A DNA stretch of 64,000 nt from Roseomonas haemaphysalidis (lineage in GTDB: Bacteria > Pseudomonadota > Alphaproteobacteria > Acetobacterales > Acetobacteraceae). The notes beneath the pieces are model-generated. The model made no database searches. It saw only the letters and a program-made list of their open reading frames with translations, and was not told the origin of the DNA. This document shows positions 1 to 7,654 of this stretch, one piece after another. Every line of letters starts with the position of its first letter. Position 1 is the first letter of the stretch. The DNA is taken from contig NZ_CP061177.1 of NCBI RefSeq assembly GCF_017355405.1, forward strand, positions 62,001-126,000, given 5' to 3'. A program made the translations under genes and the position numbers.

Positions 1-154
1 TGAACTCCTCCGTGGAGTTGCGCAGGAACAGCGTCTCGTCCAGGTCCACGATCACCGGGCGGTCCGTGTCGCGCAGGATGTCCAGCGCCTCTCCGGCAGG
101 CATCGGGCTGCCATCGAATGCCTGGGTCCCGGCCGCTCGCGAAGGCAGATTCAT
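1..154 (-). CDS. HAD-like phosphatase domain protein, N-terminal fragment
   Basis: Only about the first 51 codons are present; the gene runs off the left edge. Reading leftward from ATG at 154 (a weak GAAAG lies just upstream) the protein reaches a DLDET sequence at residues 37-41, which is the DxDxT nucleophile motif I of the haloacid dehalogenase superfamily. An in-frame ATG at 103 is an alternative start but has no ribosome binding site. The family uses the first Asp to form a phospho-aspartyl intermediate. In some bacteria such a domain is fused to a UbiA-type prenyltransferase, but nothing of that is visible here, so the substrate is unknown. Confidence 0.5.
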   Translation of the reverse strand, partial: MNLPSRAAGTQAFDGSPMPAGEALDILRDTDRPVIVDLDETLFLRNSTEEF

Positions 155-309
155 TACAGCGCTTTCATCTGAGGGGTCGCGCTTGGGCTTCTCGGCCAAA
201 CCGGGGCCGGCTGTCCAGCTTCACGTGCCGCCGCACCGCCGCCGCCCCCCCTTCCCGCCAGCGTCCGGGCGTGGTCCGCTGGGCGCTTCGCTTGCAGGAG
301 AGCCCGACC

Positions 310-1167
310 ATGCCCGACACCGGCACCGACGCCCACCGCTGGGAACGCCGCACCGCCCCCGAGCTGCGCGCCCTGGCCGAGCGGGACGCCCTGGTGGTGC
401 TGCCCGTCGCTTCCATGGAGCAGCACGGCCCGCACCTGCCGGTCTGGACCGACAGCTTCATCGGCCACAACTGCGCGCTGCATGCCGCCGCGCTGGCCGC
501 CGACGTGCCCGCCATCGTGCTGCCGCCGATGTGGACCGGGCTGAGCGAGCACCACCTGCCCTTCGGCGGCACCATCAGCCTGGACTACGCCACCTTCCAT
601 GGCGTGCTGCGCGGCGTGTGCCGTTCCATCCGCGCCGGCGGCTTCAGGCGGCTGCTGCTGGTCAACAGCCATGGCGGCAACATCGACCCGCTGGCCGTCT
701 CGGCGCGCGAGCTGTGCGTGGAATTCGACATGCCCGTGGTAGCCACCACCGTGTTCCACGTGGCCGGCCCCGCCGTGGGCGCGCTGCTGGACACCCAGCC
801 CGGCGTGCAGCACGCCTGCGAGGCGGAAACCAGCTTCTGGCTGCACCTGGACGCCGCCCAGGTGCGGCGGGAGGAGATCCCCAACGCCATCTGCCCCGAC
901 CCCGGCGGCCAGACGGTGGGCGCGCCGCTGCACCGCTTCTGGTCCTTTACCGAGCGCGCGCCGGTGACCGGCGTGATCGGCGACCCGCGCGCCGCCACCG
1001 CCGAGAAGGGCGAAAAGCTGCTGGCCGTGGTGGCCGAGGCCCTGGCCAAGGCCATGCGCGACAACCGCCTGTGGCAGGCGCCGGACGCCGTCTGGGCCCC
1101 CGGCCGGGTGTGGGGCCGGCGCGACGGCGCGGTGCCGGGCGGCGCATCTTCCGCCCCGCGCGGCTGA
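310..1167 (+). CDS. creatininase-family amidohydrolase
   Basis: This 285-residue protein matches the creatininase / creatinine amidohydrolase fold, metal-dependent hydrolases of cyclic amides. The sequence shows the family's MEQHGPHLP block (Glu37, His39), Asp48, the NSHGGN block (His121, Asn124) and a C-A-E-A-E-T-S stretch around Glu171-Glu173, which together supply the metal ligands. I chose ATG 310 rather than the longer frame from 118 because family members begin close to this point and the upstream codons look like non-coding G+C-rich sequence. Relatives include creatininase, mycofactocin protein MftE and riboflavin-related FAPy deformylase, so the substrate cannot be assigned. It is followed 42 bases later by an FMN reductase on the same strand. 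Confidence 0.85.
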   Translation: MPDTGTDAHRWERRTAPELRALAERDALVVLPVASMEQHGPHLPVWTDSFIGHNCALHAAALAADVPAIVLPPMWTGLSEHHLPFGGTISLDYATFHGVLRGVCRSIRAGGFRRLLLVNSHGGNIDPLAVSARELCVEFDMPVVATTVFHVAGPAVGALLDTQPGVQHACEAETSFWLHLDAAQVRREEIPNAICPDPGGQTVGAPLHRFWSFTERAPVTGVIGDPRAATAEKGEKLLAVVAEALAKAMRDNRLWQAPDAVWAPGRVWGRRDGAVPGGASSAPRG

Positions 1168-1209
1168 CCCCATCTCCCCCGCAGCTGCAACACAAGGACC
1201 GCGCCCCGC

Positions 1210-1782
1210 ATGAGCACCACCACCCCCGCCCCGCTGAAGGTCGCCGTCATCGTCGGCAGCCTGCGCGCGGGCTCGATCAACGAGCAGCTGGCCCGCGCCC
1301 TGGCCAAGCTGGCGGCGCCCGCCATGGCCTTCGAGCTGGTCTCCATCGCCGACCTGCCGCTCTACAACCCCGACATCGACGACGGCCGCCACCCGGCGCC
1401 GGAACACTTCCGCGCCGCGGTCAAGGCGGCGGACGCGGTGCTGTTCGTGACGCCGGAATACAACCGCTCCATCCCCGGGCCGCTCAAGAACGCGCTGGAC
1501 TGGGGCTCCCGCCCCTATGGCGAGGCCTGCTGGGCAGGCAAGCCGGCGGCCTCCATCGGCGCCTCGCCCGGGGCGGCCGGCACGGCGGCGGCGCAGCAGC
1601 AGATGCGCCAGGTGATGACGGTGCTGAACATGGCCGTGCTGGGCCAGCCCGAGGTCTACCTGCAATTCAAGGAAGGGCTGGTGAACGAACAGCACGACAT
1701 CACCGTGCAGGGCACGGAAGCCTTTCTGACCGGCTTCCTGTCGCGCTTCGCGGGGTGGGTGCGGCAGCAGCAGCTTCGCTGA
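1210..1782 (+). CDS. NADPH-dependent FMN reductase family protein
   Basis: A 190-residue flavodoxin-like protein of the NADPH-dependent FMN reductase / quinone reductase (ChrR-type) family. The N-terminal GSLRAGSIN loop (about residues 16-24) is the FMN-phosphate binding site, and the PEYNRSIPGPLKNALDW block near residues 81-97 is the family signature. Such soluble cytoplasmic enzymes reduce FMN, quinones, chromate or azo dyes with NAD(P)H. It has the same direction as the preceding creatininase-family gene and probably shares its transcript. The physiological acceptor cannot be told from the sequence. Confidence 0.88.
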   Translation: MSTTTPAPLKVAVIVGSLRAGSINEQLARALAKLAAPAMAFELVSIADLPLYNPDIDDGRHPAPEHFRAAVKAADAVLFVTPEYNRSIPGPLKNALDWGSRPYGEACWAGKPAASIGASPGAAGTAAAQQQMRQVMTVLNMAVLGQPEVYLQFKEGLVNEQHDITVQGTEAFLTGFLSRFAGWVRQQQLR

Positions 1783-1793
1783 GGGCGTGGCGC

Positions 1794-2013
1794 CTTGAGG
1801 GGGCGCCGCCCCCTCAAGCTCCCCCGGCAGGGGATTGAATCCCCTGCACCCCCGGGTGTGGGCGCCATGACGGTGGTTAGCCTTCTTATTTTAGTATAAA
1901 AATCAGCGACCTCGGCCAGCGCCTGGCCCGTAATCCAAGGATGCACCCACCGAATGGGGGTCCAGGGGATTCAATCCCCTGGCGGGGAAAGCGCGAAAGG
2001 GGCGGCGCCCCTC
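1794..2013. repeat. palindromic repeat module, family A copy 1
   Basis: The 335-base gap between the FMN reductase and purC holds no gene but a structured element. From left to right there is a perfect hairpin (arms CTTGAGGGGGC, 1794-1818), a second perfect palindrome GGGGATTGAATCCCC flanked by GCA/TGC (1827-1847), an A+T-richer spacer, then the inverted counterpart GGGGATTCAATCCCC (1962-1982) and a last hairpin GGGGCGGCGCCCC (about 1998-2011). The same order of hairpins occurs at 46069-46276. A role in transcription termination or as a mobile palindromic element is inferred. Confidence 0.8.
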
Positions 2014-2117
2014 TCGCCCTGGCGCGGCGCCGCCGGTTGGCGCCCGCCCGCCGCCTTTGCTATAGCCGCGCCTGAATGCCCCCGCGCCGCCGGGGGCGCA
2101 GCAAGGATTCCCGTGCC

Positions 2118-2882
2118 ATGGCCCGCAGGCGGCAGTTGTACGAAGGTAAGGCCAAGGTCCTGTTCGAGGGCCCCGAGCCCGGCACCCTGGTGCAGTACTT
2201 CAAGGACGACGCCAGCTCCGGCAACGGCGCCAAGAAGGGCACCATCACCGGCAAGGGCGTGCTCAACAACCGCATCAGCGAATACCTGATGATGAAGCTG
2301 GGCGAGATCGGCGTGCCCACCCACTTCATCCGCCGCCTGAACATGCGCGAGCAGTTGATCCGCGAGGTGGAGATCATTCCGCTGGAGGTGGTGGTGCGCA
2401 ACGTCGCCGCCGGCAGCCTGGCCACGCGGCTCGGCATCCAGGAAGGCACCCGCCTGCCGCGCTCCATCGTCGAGTACTATTACAAGAACGATGGCCTCAA
2501 CGACCCGATGGTGTCGGAGGAGCACATCACCTGCTTCGGCTGGGCCTCCACCCAGGACCTCGACGACATGGTCGCGCTGACGCTGCGCATCAACGACTTC
2601 CTGTGCGGGCTGTTCCTCGGCGTCGGCATCGTGCTCGTGGACTTCAAGCTGGAATTCGGCCGGCTCTACGAGAACGACGAGATGCGCATCGTGCTGGCCG
2701 ACGAGATCAGCCCCGACAACTGCCGGCTGTGGGACAGCAAGACCGGCGAGAAGATGGACAAGGACCGCTTCCGCCGCGACCTCGGCCGGGTGGAGGAAGC
2801 CTACCAGGAAGTCGCCTCGCGCCTCGGCATCACGCCGGAGGCCGGCGTGCGCGACATGAAGGGCCCGGAGGCGATGCAGTGA
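2118..2882 (+). CDS. purC: phosphoribosylaminoimidazole-succinocarboxamide synthase
   Basis: PurC (SAICAR synthetase) joins aspartate to CAIR with ATP, a middle step of de novo purine synthesis. The 254 residues fit the usual bacterial length. Visible features are the N-terminal [12 protein letters not shown] nucleotide-binding strand, the [11 protein letters not shown] block and the [10 protein letters not shown] and [12 protein letters not shown] signatures of the family. ATG 2118 is preferred over ATG 2076, which would add 14 residues not typical of PurC. It starts the purC-purS-(two small genes)-purQ group; purL lies 7 kb further on. Confidence 0.97.
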   Translation: MARRRQLYEGKAKVLFEGPEPGTLVQYFKDDASSGNGAKKGTITGKGVLNNRISEYLMMKLGEIGVPTHFIRRLNMREQLIREVEIIPLEVVVRNVAAGSLATRLGIQEGTRLPRSIVEYYYKNDGLNDPMVSEEHITCFGWASTQDLDDMVALTLRINDFLCGLFLGVGIVLVDFKLEFGRLYENDEMRIVLADEISPDNCRLWDSKTGEKMDKDRFRRDLGRVEEAYQEVASRLGITPEAGVRDMKGPEAMQ

Positions 2883-2907
2883 ACCGTGTGAACCAGGAGA
2901 CCGCGCC

Positions 2908-3162
2908 GTGAAGGCTTTCGTGACCGTGATGCCGAAGAACGGCGTGCTGGACCCGCAGGGCAAGGCCATCGGCCATGCGCTGGGCACCCTCGGCTTTTCC
3001 GGCGTGGGCGAGGTCCGCGCCGGCAAGGTGATCGAGCTGGAGCTGAGCGAGACCGACCCCGCCCGCGCCAAGGCCGCCGCCGAGGAAATGGCCCGCAAGC
3101 TGCTGGCCAACACCGTGATCGAGTCCTTCAAGGTCGAGTTGGCCCCGGAAAGCCAACGCTGA
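2908..3162 (+). CDS. purS: phosphoribosylformylglycinamidine synthase subunit PurS
   Basis: PurS is the small 84-residue subunit that bridges PurQ and PurL in the three-part FGAM synthase. The start is GTG at 2908, preceded by an AGGAGA ribosome binding site. The protein shows the family's opening (KAFVTVMPKNGVLDPQG), the central FSGVGEVRAGKVIELEL strand and a C-terminal NTVIESF segment. It lies 25 bases after purC. The presence of a separate purS with short purQ and purL is the arrangement used by alphaproteobacteria and Gram-positives rather than the fused gammaproteobacterial enzyme. Confidence 0.96.
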   Translation: MKAFVTVMPKNGVLDPQGKAIGHALGTLGFSGVGEVRAGKVIELELSETDPARAKAAAEEMARKLLANTVIESFKVELAPESQR

Positions 3163-3178
3163 AGCGGGGCACGCGCGC

Positions 3179-3427
3179 ATGGTGAAGGCCTCCCTGCTGC
3201 TGATGCTGCTGCTCACCGTGCTGATCGGCATGGGGCTGCGCTGGCGCGAAAGCCGCTTCGCCACGCCGGCCATCGCGGCCCGCAACGGCAAGGCGGCGCG
3301 CCGGCCCGGCCTGCTGACGCGCGGCAAGCGCAACATCGACCGCTGGGTCACCGCCGCCGCCATCGCCGCCATCGCCACCATCGCCCTGATGGGCGGACTG
3401 CACTGGATCCGCGTATGGAGCGGCTGA
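3179..3427 (+). CDS. small membrane protein of unknown function
   Basis: An 82-residue protein with a hydrophobic N-terminal segment (residues about 4-19), a basic loop rich in Arg and Lys, and a second hydrophobic segment (about 57-77). This suggests two membrane spans with a cytoplasmic basic loop or a signal anchor. I do not recognise a family. It begins 16 bases after purS and overlaps the next gene by 13 bases, so it looks co-translated inside the purine group, although nothing in it points to purine metabolism. Confidence 0.6.
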   Translation: MVKASLLLMLLLTVLIGMGLRWRESRFATPAIAARNGKAARRPGLLTRGKRNIDRWVTAAAIAAIATIALMGGLHWIRVWSG

Positions 3428-3816
3428 GAACCGTGGGCCTGCCCATGCTGGGGCTGGTGCTGGTCGCCACCGTCGTGGTGCTGGCCCTGCCGGGGCGCGA
3501 CGCCGGCCTGCCGCGCACCCAAGCCGGCAACGGCCAGGCCGCCGCGACCGAGGCCGGCCCCCTGGCCAGCCTGTGCGCCGGCTGGGGCAATGCCCGCCGC
3601 GACTGCGCCGCCTTTGTGGGCCACTACATCGGCACGCTGCAGGAAGCCGAGCCCGCCCTGGGCCTGTGCATCCCGCCCCCCGCGCCGCTCGCGGAATGGA
3701 CCGTGGCGGCGCTGAACGGCACGCCGCCCGACCGCCCCTGGGGCCCCGTGCTGCGCACCGTGCTCACCACCGACCGCGCCGCCCACCCCCTGCCCTGCAC
3801 ACCTTCCGCTGGCTGA
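3415..3816 (+). CDS. exported four-cysteine protein, Rap1a/Tai-like
   Basis: A 133-residue protein with an N-terminal hydrophobic segment (residues about 8-26), likely a signal peptide or anchor, followed by a small domain with four cysteines (54, 64, 85, 128). The spacing Cys-x9-Cys, a following GHYIG, then LCIPPP and a hydrophobic tail recall the Rap1a/Tai family of small periplasmic proteins, which include immunity proteins of type VI effectors. That likeness is by eye only. It overlaps the upstream small gene by 13 bases and ends 7 bases before purQ. Confidence 0.55.
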   Translation: MERLRTVGLPMLGLVLVATVVVLALPGRDAGLPRTQAGNGQAAATEAGPLASLCAGWGNARRDCAAFVGHYIGTLQEAEPALGLCIPPPAPLAEWTVAALNGTPPDRPWGPVLRTVLTTDRAAHPLPCTPSAG

Positions 3817-3823
3817 GGCCCCC

Positions 3824-4522
3824 ATGAACGCCGCCATCATCATCTTCCCCGGCACCAACCGGGAACGCGACATGGCCATCGCCCTGCACAAGGCGACCGG
3901 CCGCAAGCCCGCCATGCTGTTCCACCAGGAATCCGCGCTGCCCGCCGGCACCGACCTGGTGGTGCTGCCCGGCGGCTTCAGCCACGGCGACTACCTGCGC
4001 TGCGGCGCCATGGCCGCCCGCTCCCCCATCATGGCGGCGGTGCGCGCCCACGCGGCGCGCGGCGGCCACATCCTGGGCGTCTGCAACGGCTTCCAGATCC
4101 TGACGGAAGCGGGCCTCCTGCCCGGCGCCCTGCTGCGCAACAGCACGCTGCGCTTTCTGTCCATGGACTGCCACCTGCGGGTGGAGCGCGCCGACACCCC
4201 CTTTACCAGCGAATGGAAGCAGGGCGACATCTTCCGCGCCCCCATGGCGCATGGCGACGGCAACTACTTCGCCGACGACAGCACCCTCGCCACCCTGGAA
4301 GGCGAGGGCCGCGTCGCCTTCCGCTACGTGTCCCCCGAAGGCGAGGCGAGCGCGGCCGCCAACCGCAACGGCGCCCGCGCCAACATCGCCGGCATCGTCT
4401 CGGAAAACCGCCGCGTGCTCGGCATGATGCCCCACCCCGAGGATCTGGTGGACCCGCTGATGGGCGGCGAGGACGGGCTGCCCCTGTTCCGCTCCATCGC
4501 CGCCGCCCTCACCCCCGCCTGA
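3824..4522 (+). CDS. purQ: phosphoribosylformylglycinamidine synthase subunit PurQ
   Basis: PurQ is the glutaminase subunit of FGAM synthase, a class I glutamine amidotransferase that feeds ammonia to PurL. In its 232 residues the catalytic triad is visible: Cys87 in LGVCNGFQ and His204/Glu206 in MMPHPED. The N-terminal FPGTNRE and the [12 protein letters not shown] oxyanion-strand block are also typical. Its partner genes are purS upstream and purL at 9769. It is the last purine gene before the 5-kb interruption. Confidence 0.96.
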   Translation: MNAAIIIFPGTNRERDMAIALHKATGRKPAMLFHQESALPAGTDLVVLPGGFSHGDYLRCGAMAARSPIMAAVRAHAARGGHILGVCNGFQILTEAGLLPGALLRNSTLRFLSMDCHLRVERADTPFTSEWKQGDIFRAPMAHGDGNYFADDSTLATLEGEGRVAFRYVSPEGEASAAANRNGARANIAGIVSENRRVLGMMPHPEDLVDPLMGGEDGLPLFRSIAAALTPA

Positions 4523-4628
4523 CCGGCAATGCCGGGGGAAGATGAAACATCGGTCACCCTGAACAGTTAGGGTCACGCTGCCTGATCCTCAGGCCAGACG
4601 TGCAGACCCTCTGACAGGAACGTTGCCC

Positions 4629-4709
4629 ATGCCCATCCTCCTCTGGTTCCTCGGCGTCCCCGGCATCCTCGTGCTGATCCTCTGGGCCACCGGCATCATC
4701 GGCTTCTGA
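4629..4709 (+). CDS. 26-residue hydrophobic micro-protein
   Basis: A very short ORF with a ribosome-binding-like AGGAA about 9 bases upstream of ATG 4629 and a stop at 4707. The product is almost wholly hydrophobic (Leu, Ile, Val, Trp, Gly), consistent with one membrane span and nearly no loops. A long perfect hairpin follows directly after its stop. It resembles the small one-span hypothetical proteins found in many Proteobacteria, but I cannot name a family. Coding status rests only on the start site, the composition and the hairpin. Confidence 0.4.
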   Translation: MPILLWFLGVPGILVLILWATGIIGF

Positions 4710-4710
4710 A

Positions 4711-4740
4711 GGCCGCCCGCGCCAGGCGGGGCGGGCGGCC
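4711..4740. terminator. hairpin between convergent genes
   Basis: Perfect 10-base arms GGCCGCCCGC / GCGGGCGGCC enclose a 10-base loop, immediately after the micro-ORF and two bases before the stop of the convergent dehydrogenase gene. There is no T-run, so it may block transcription from both sides only weakly. Confidence 0.5.
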
Positions 4741-4741
4741 C

Positions 4742-5797
4742 TCAGGCCTCCGCCTCGCCCGTCGCATCCTCCCGGCGCATCTTCGCCCGCACCCCGCCCT
4801 GCTCGCCGGTGTCCTGCGCCGGCGGCTCGTGCAGCGCCCCCTCCCGGTCCCCGGCCGGCGGCGCCATCTCCTGCTGCACCTTGTGCATCACGTCCGCCGC
4901 CAGGTGCTCCGCCACCCCCGGCACGATCTGGTGCCCCAGCACGGTGGCCTTGGCCTTCCAGCCCACCGCCACGTCGCCCATCGGGTGCACCGCCGCCTGC
5001 ACGATCGCCCCGGCCGTCTGCTCCGGCCCGTCCATCAGGATCATCCGCGGCGACCGCCCGGTGTGGTTGCCCGCCACGTTCCACCACGGCGTGTCCAGCG
5101 CCCAGGGCATCACCGTCACCACGCCCACGCCCCGCAGCCCGGCCAGCCGCGCCTCCTGCCGCAACGCCCGTCCCAGACCCAGGATGGCGTGCTTCGTGGC
5201 GGCATAGGTGGTGTGGTAGGGCATCGGAATGCGGCTCTCCACCGAGCCGACATTGACCAGCGTCCCCTGCCCCCGCGCGCGGAACAACCGCAGCGCCGCA
5301 TGGCTGCCGAAGATCACGCCCTTCAGGTTCACGTCCACCGTGCGGGCGTGGTCCTCCACGGAAATATCCTCGAACCGCCCCAGCGCGCCGATGCCGGCAT
5401 TGTTGATCCAGGCATCCACCCCCCCGAACCGCTCAACCGCCGCCGCCGCCAGCGCCGCCACCGCCGCCGCGTCGCTCACGTCGGTCGGCACCACCAGCGC
5501 CTCGCCGCCCGCCGCCCGCAACTCGGCCGCCACCGCCTCCAGCTCCGCCTCGCGCCGCGCGGCCAGCACCACGCGCCCGCCCAGCGCCCCCAGCCGCACC
5601 GCCACGGCCCGCCCCACGCCACTGGAGGCACCCGTCACCACGAACACCCGCCCCGCCACGTCCTCCCGCCGCACCGCCCGCGCCGGGCGGCCGGCCAGCA
5701 ACGCCAGCCCCGCCCCCGCCAGCAACGCCAGGGGCAACAACGGCGCCAGCGGCAACAAGGCCAGCGTGCTCGGCGGCGGCATCGGAGAGCGCATCAT
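4742..5797 (-). CDS. short-chain dehydrogenase/reductase with N-terminal anchor
   Basis: A 351-residue SDR family oxidoreductase. A hydrophobic segment at about residues 11-36 probably anchors it to the membrane, followed by the NAD(P)-binding Rossmann fold with TGASSGVG (55-62), NNAG (132-135) and the catalytic set Ser185, Tyr198, Lys202. The C-terminal 60 residues are hydrophilic and charged. Annotated relatives act on diverse alcohols or ketones, so the substrate is open. Two in-frame ATG codons (5797 and 5782) could serve as start. It is transcribed towards the purine group and is divergent from the next SDR gene. Confidence 0.85.
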   Translation of the reverse strand: MMRSPMPPPSTLALLPLAPLLPLALLAGAGLALLAGRPARAVRREDVAGRVFVVTGASSGVGRAVAVRLGALGGRVVLAARREAELEAVAAELRAAGGEALVVPTDVSDAAAVAALAAAAVERFGGVDAWINNAGIGALGRFEDISVEDHARTVDVNLKGVIFGSHAALRLFRARGQGTLVNVGSVESRIPMPYHTTYAATKHAILGLGRALRQEARLAGLRGVGVVTVMPWALDTPWWNVAGNHTGRSPRMILMDGPEQTAGAIVQAAVHPMGDVAVGWKAKATVLGHQIVPGVAEHLAADVMHKVQQEMAPPAGDREGALHEPPAQDTGEQGGVRAKMRREDATGEAEA

Positions 5798-5971
5798 GAT
5801 CCAGGTTCTTTCTGTGTTCTCCCGCTACGTGGCCGCGCCCCGCCACCTGTCAACGGACGCATCGGCCCCGCGCACCACCCCCGCCCCGCCCAAAGCCCGC
5901 CCCGCCCCCTCAACCTTCCGCCCCGCCCCACCGTTTTCCCACAGGACACCCCTGCACGGAGCCACCCCCCC

Positions 5972-6994
5972 ATGACCGACAGCACCACGCCCCCCTCCCG
6001 CCGCAGCGTATTCCGCGGCCTCGCCGCCGGGGGCATCGCCGCCGCCGCGGCCGCCCCCGCCCTGGCCCAGACCGCCGCCGCCCCCGGCACCCCCGCCACC
6101 GGCACCGGCACCATCCCGCTGGCCAACCCGCAGGACCGCTTCCCCAAGCCGCCCTTCCCCGTGCAGTCGCAGCCCTGGCCCGCCCTGCAATCCCGCATGA
6201 CCCCCGTGCCCGACTGCGGTGAAACCAGCTACCGCGGCACCGGCCGCCTCGCGGGCCGCCGCGCGCTGATCACCGGCGGCGATTCCGGCATCGGCCGCGC
6301 CGCCGCCATCGCCTACGCCCGCGAAGGCGCCGACGTCGCCATCAACTACCTCGACGCCGAGCAACAGGACGCCGAGGACGTCGCCCGCCTGATCCGCGAG
6401 GCCGGCCGCAAAGCCATCCTGATCCCCGGCGACCTGCGCGAGGAAGCCTTCCACACCCGCCTGGTGACCACGGCGCGCGAACAACTCGGCGGCCTCGACA
6501 TCCTGGTCAGCAACGCCGCCTTCCAGCACGCCCAGACCTCATTGCTCGATATCTCCACCGAACAACTCGACCAGACCATGAAGACCAACGTCTACGCCAT
6601 GTTCTGGCTGACCAAGGCAGCACTCCCCCACCTGCCGCCGGGCAGCGCTATCATCGTCACCTCCTCGGTCAACGCGGACCGGCCGGGGCAAAACATCATC
6701 GACTACGCCTGCACCAAGGCCGCCAACGAGGCCTTCGTGAAGGCCTTTGCCAAGCAGGCGATCGACAAGGGCATCCGCGTCAACGGCGTCGCCCCCGGGC
6801 CGTTCTGGACCCCCCTGCAGGTGGCCGGCGGCCAGACGGAGGACGGCCTCAAGCGTTTCGGCAGCACCACGCCACTGGGGCGCCCCGGCCAGCCGGTGGA
6901 ACTTGCTTCGGTCTATGTTGAACTCGCGGCCAGCACGTCGAGCTACACGACGGGGCAGATCTACGGGCAGACGGGGGGCGTGGGCTGGCCGTGA
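5972..6994 (+). CDS. Tat-exported SDR family oxidoreductase (YghA-like)
   Basis: A 340-residue protein beginning with a twin-arginine signal (SRRSVFRGLAAGG, residues 9-21, then an Ala-rich stretch ending in ALAQ). The mature part is an SDR with TGGDSGIG (101-108), Ser231, Tyr245 and Lys249. The PxPDCGETSYRGTGRL approach to the fold is typical of the YghA / general stress protein 39 group. Export of an NAD(P)-dependent enzyme by Tat fits with the cofactor being bound before transport. ATG 5972 is chosen because the signal peptide starts there; the much longer open frame upstream is antisense to the previous gene. Confidence 0.85.
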   Translation: MTDSTTPPSRRSVFRGLAAGGIAAAAAAPALAQTAAAPGTPATGTGTIPLANPQDRFPKPPFPVQSQPWPALQSRMTPVPDCGETSYRGTGRLAGRRALITGGDSGIGRAAAIAYAREGADVAINYLDAEQQDAEDVARLIREAGRKAILIPGDLREEAFHTRLVTTAREQLGGLDILVSNAAFQHAQTSLLDISTEQLDQTMKTNVYAMFWLTKAALPHLPPGSAIIVTSSVNADRPGQNIIDYACTKAANEAFVKAFAKQAIDKGIRVNGVAPGPFWTPLQVAGGQTEDGLKRFGSTTPLGRPGQPVELASVYVELAASTSSYTTGQIYGQTGGVGWP

Positions 6995-7017
6995 TCGTTT
7001 TGGGCTGAACGGTGGAG

Positions 7018-7063
7018 GCAGGGGCTCTGCCCCTGCACCCCGGCAGGAAACTGAGTTTCCTGC
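7018..7063. repeat. half copy of palindromic family A at the island edge
   Basis: Two successive perfect palindromes, GCAGGGGCTCTGCCCCTGC (7018-7036) and GCAGGAAACTGAGTTTCCTGC (7043-7063), separated by ACCCCG. The layout equals the left half of the family A modules at 1.8 kb and 46.1 kb, but the right half is missing; A+T-rich sequence of the cassette begins at once. Confidence 0.65.
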
Positions 7064-7084
7064 ACCTTCAATACGACTTCTACC

Positions 7085-7654
7085 TTAAAGCCACCAACAG
7101 TTGCTTTGAAAGGTGCCCAAAAATTGATCCACTCCCCCGCTTAAAGAACGAGCCCGAGAAAGACGCATTTTCTTTAGTAAATTTGGTCCGTGGATTGTTT
7201 CTTTATAATTTTTATTTCTCTGTTTCCACAATTCTTTCATGTGATGCTTGCCGTTCTGTCCTTCAAATTGGTACACGTACTGTGGTATTGTCAATTCTTT
7301 TCGAATCATACTTTCATCGGCCAGCATCAGATTTTCACACATTTTATCCGATATTAAACAATGAACTTTGTCTGGCGGAAAACCAGCTCCTGAAAATGCC
7401 GAGCGAATGGCATTTCCTATAACAAGGATGCTATCAGGATTATCCTCTCTATCCATCCAAACAACAATTTGGCCCGGAAACTGCTTCCGCGCCTTGAATT
7501 TAGTTATAATTTGAGCGCATAGAGTTTGAGTATTCCATGAGTTTCCATTCAATATAGGGATCACATTTATAGAAGAAAAATTGCTATTCAGAAAAATCCT
7601 CTCCATAGTGCCTTCAACGAAAGCCAAAATGTCAGGACACTGCGTTGTTGGCAT
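7085..7654 (-). CDS. TOPRIM-like (DUF4276-type) protein of a two-gene defence-like cassette
   Basis: A 189-residue protein starting at ATG 7654, inside the 3' end of the upstream ATPase gene (23-base overlap), so the two are translationally coupled. It shows a TOPRIM pattern: Glu14 in AFVEG, an acidic DRED motif at 68-71 after a hydrophobic strand (VVWM), and a KMCENLMLAD block (Glu107), close to the E-x-W-L-L-A-D of DUF4276-type proteins. TOPRIM domains coordinate metal for cutting or rejoining nucleic acid. Composition is much richer in A and T than in neighbouring genes, indicating transfer. In PARIS, for comparison, the TOPRIM partner is a DUF4435 protein. Confidence 0.65.
   Translation of the reverse strand: MPTTQCPDILAFVEGTMERIFLNSNFSSINVIPILNGNSWNTQTLCAQIITKFKARKQFPGQIVVWMDREDNPDSILVIGNAIRSAFSGAGFPPDKVHCLISDKMCENLMLADESMIRKELTIPQYVYQFEGQNGKHHMKELWKQRNKNYKETIHGPNLLKKMRLSRARSLSGGVDQFLGTFQSNCWWL

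Noticed and set aside
4829..5971. N-terminal extension of the Tat-SDR reading frame
   Set aside because: This part is antisense to the first SDR gene and lacks domain features; the twin-arginine signal at 5972 marks the real start.
7012..7422. A rightward 136-codon frame at the island edge
   Set aside because: It begins within a palindromic repeat and runs antisense to the TOPRIM-like gene; it shows no family features.
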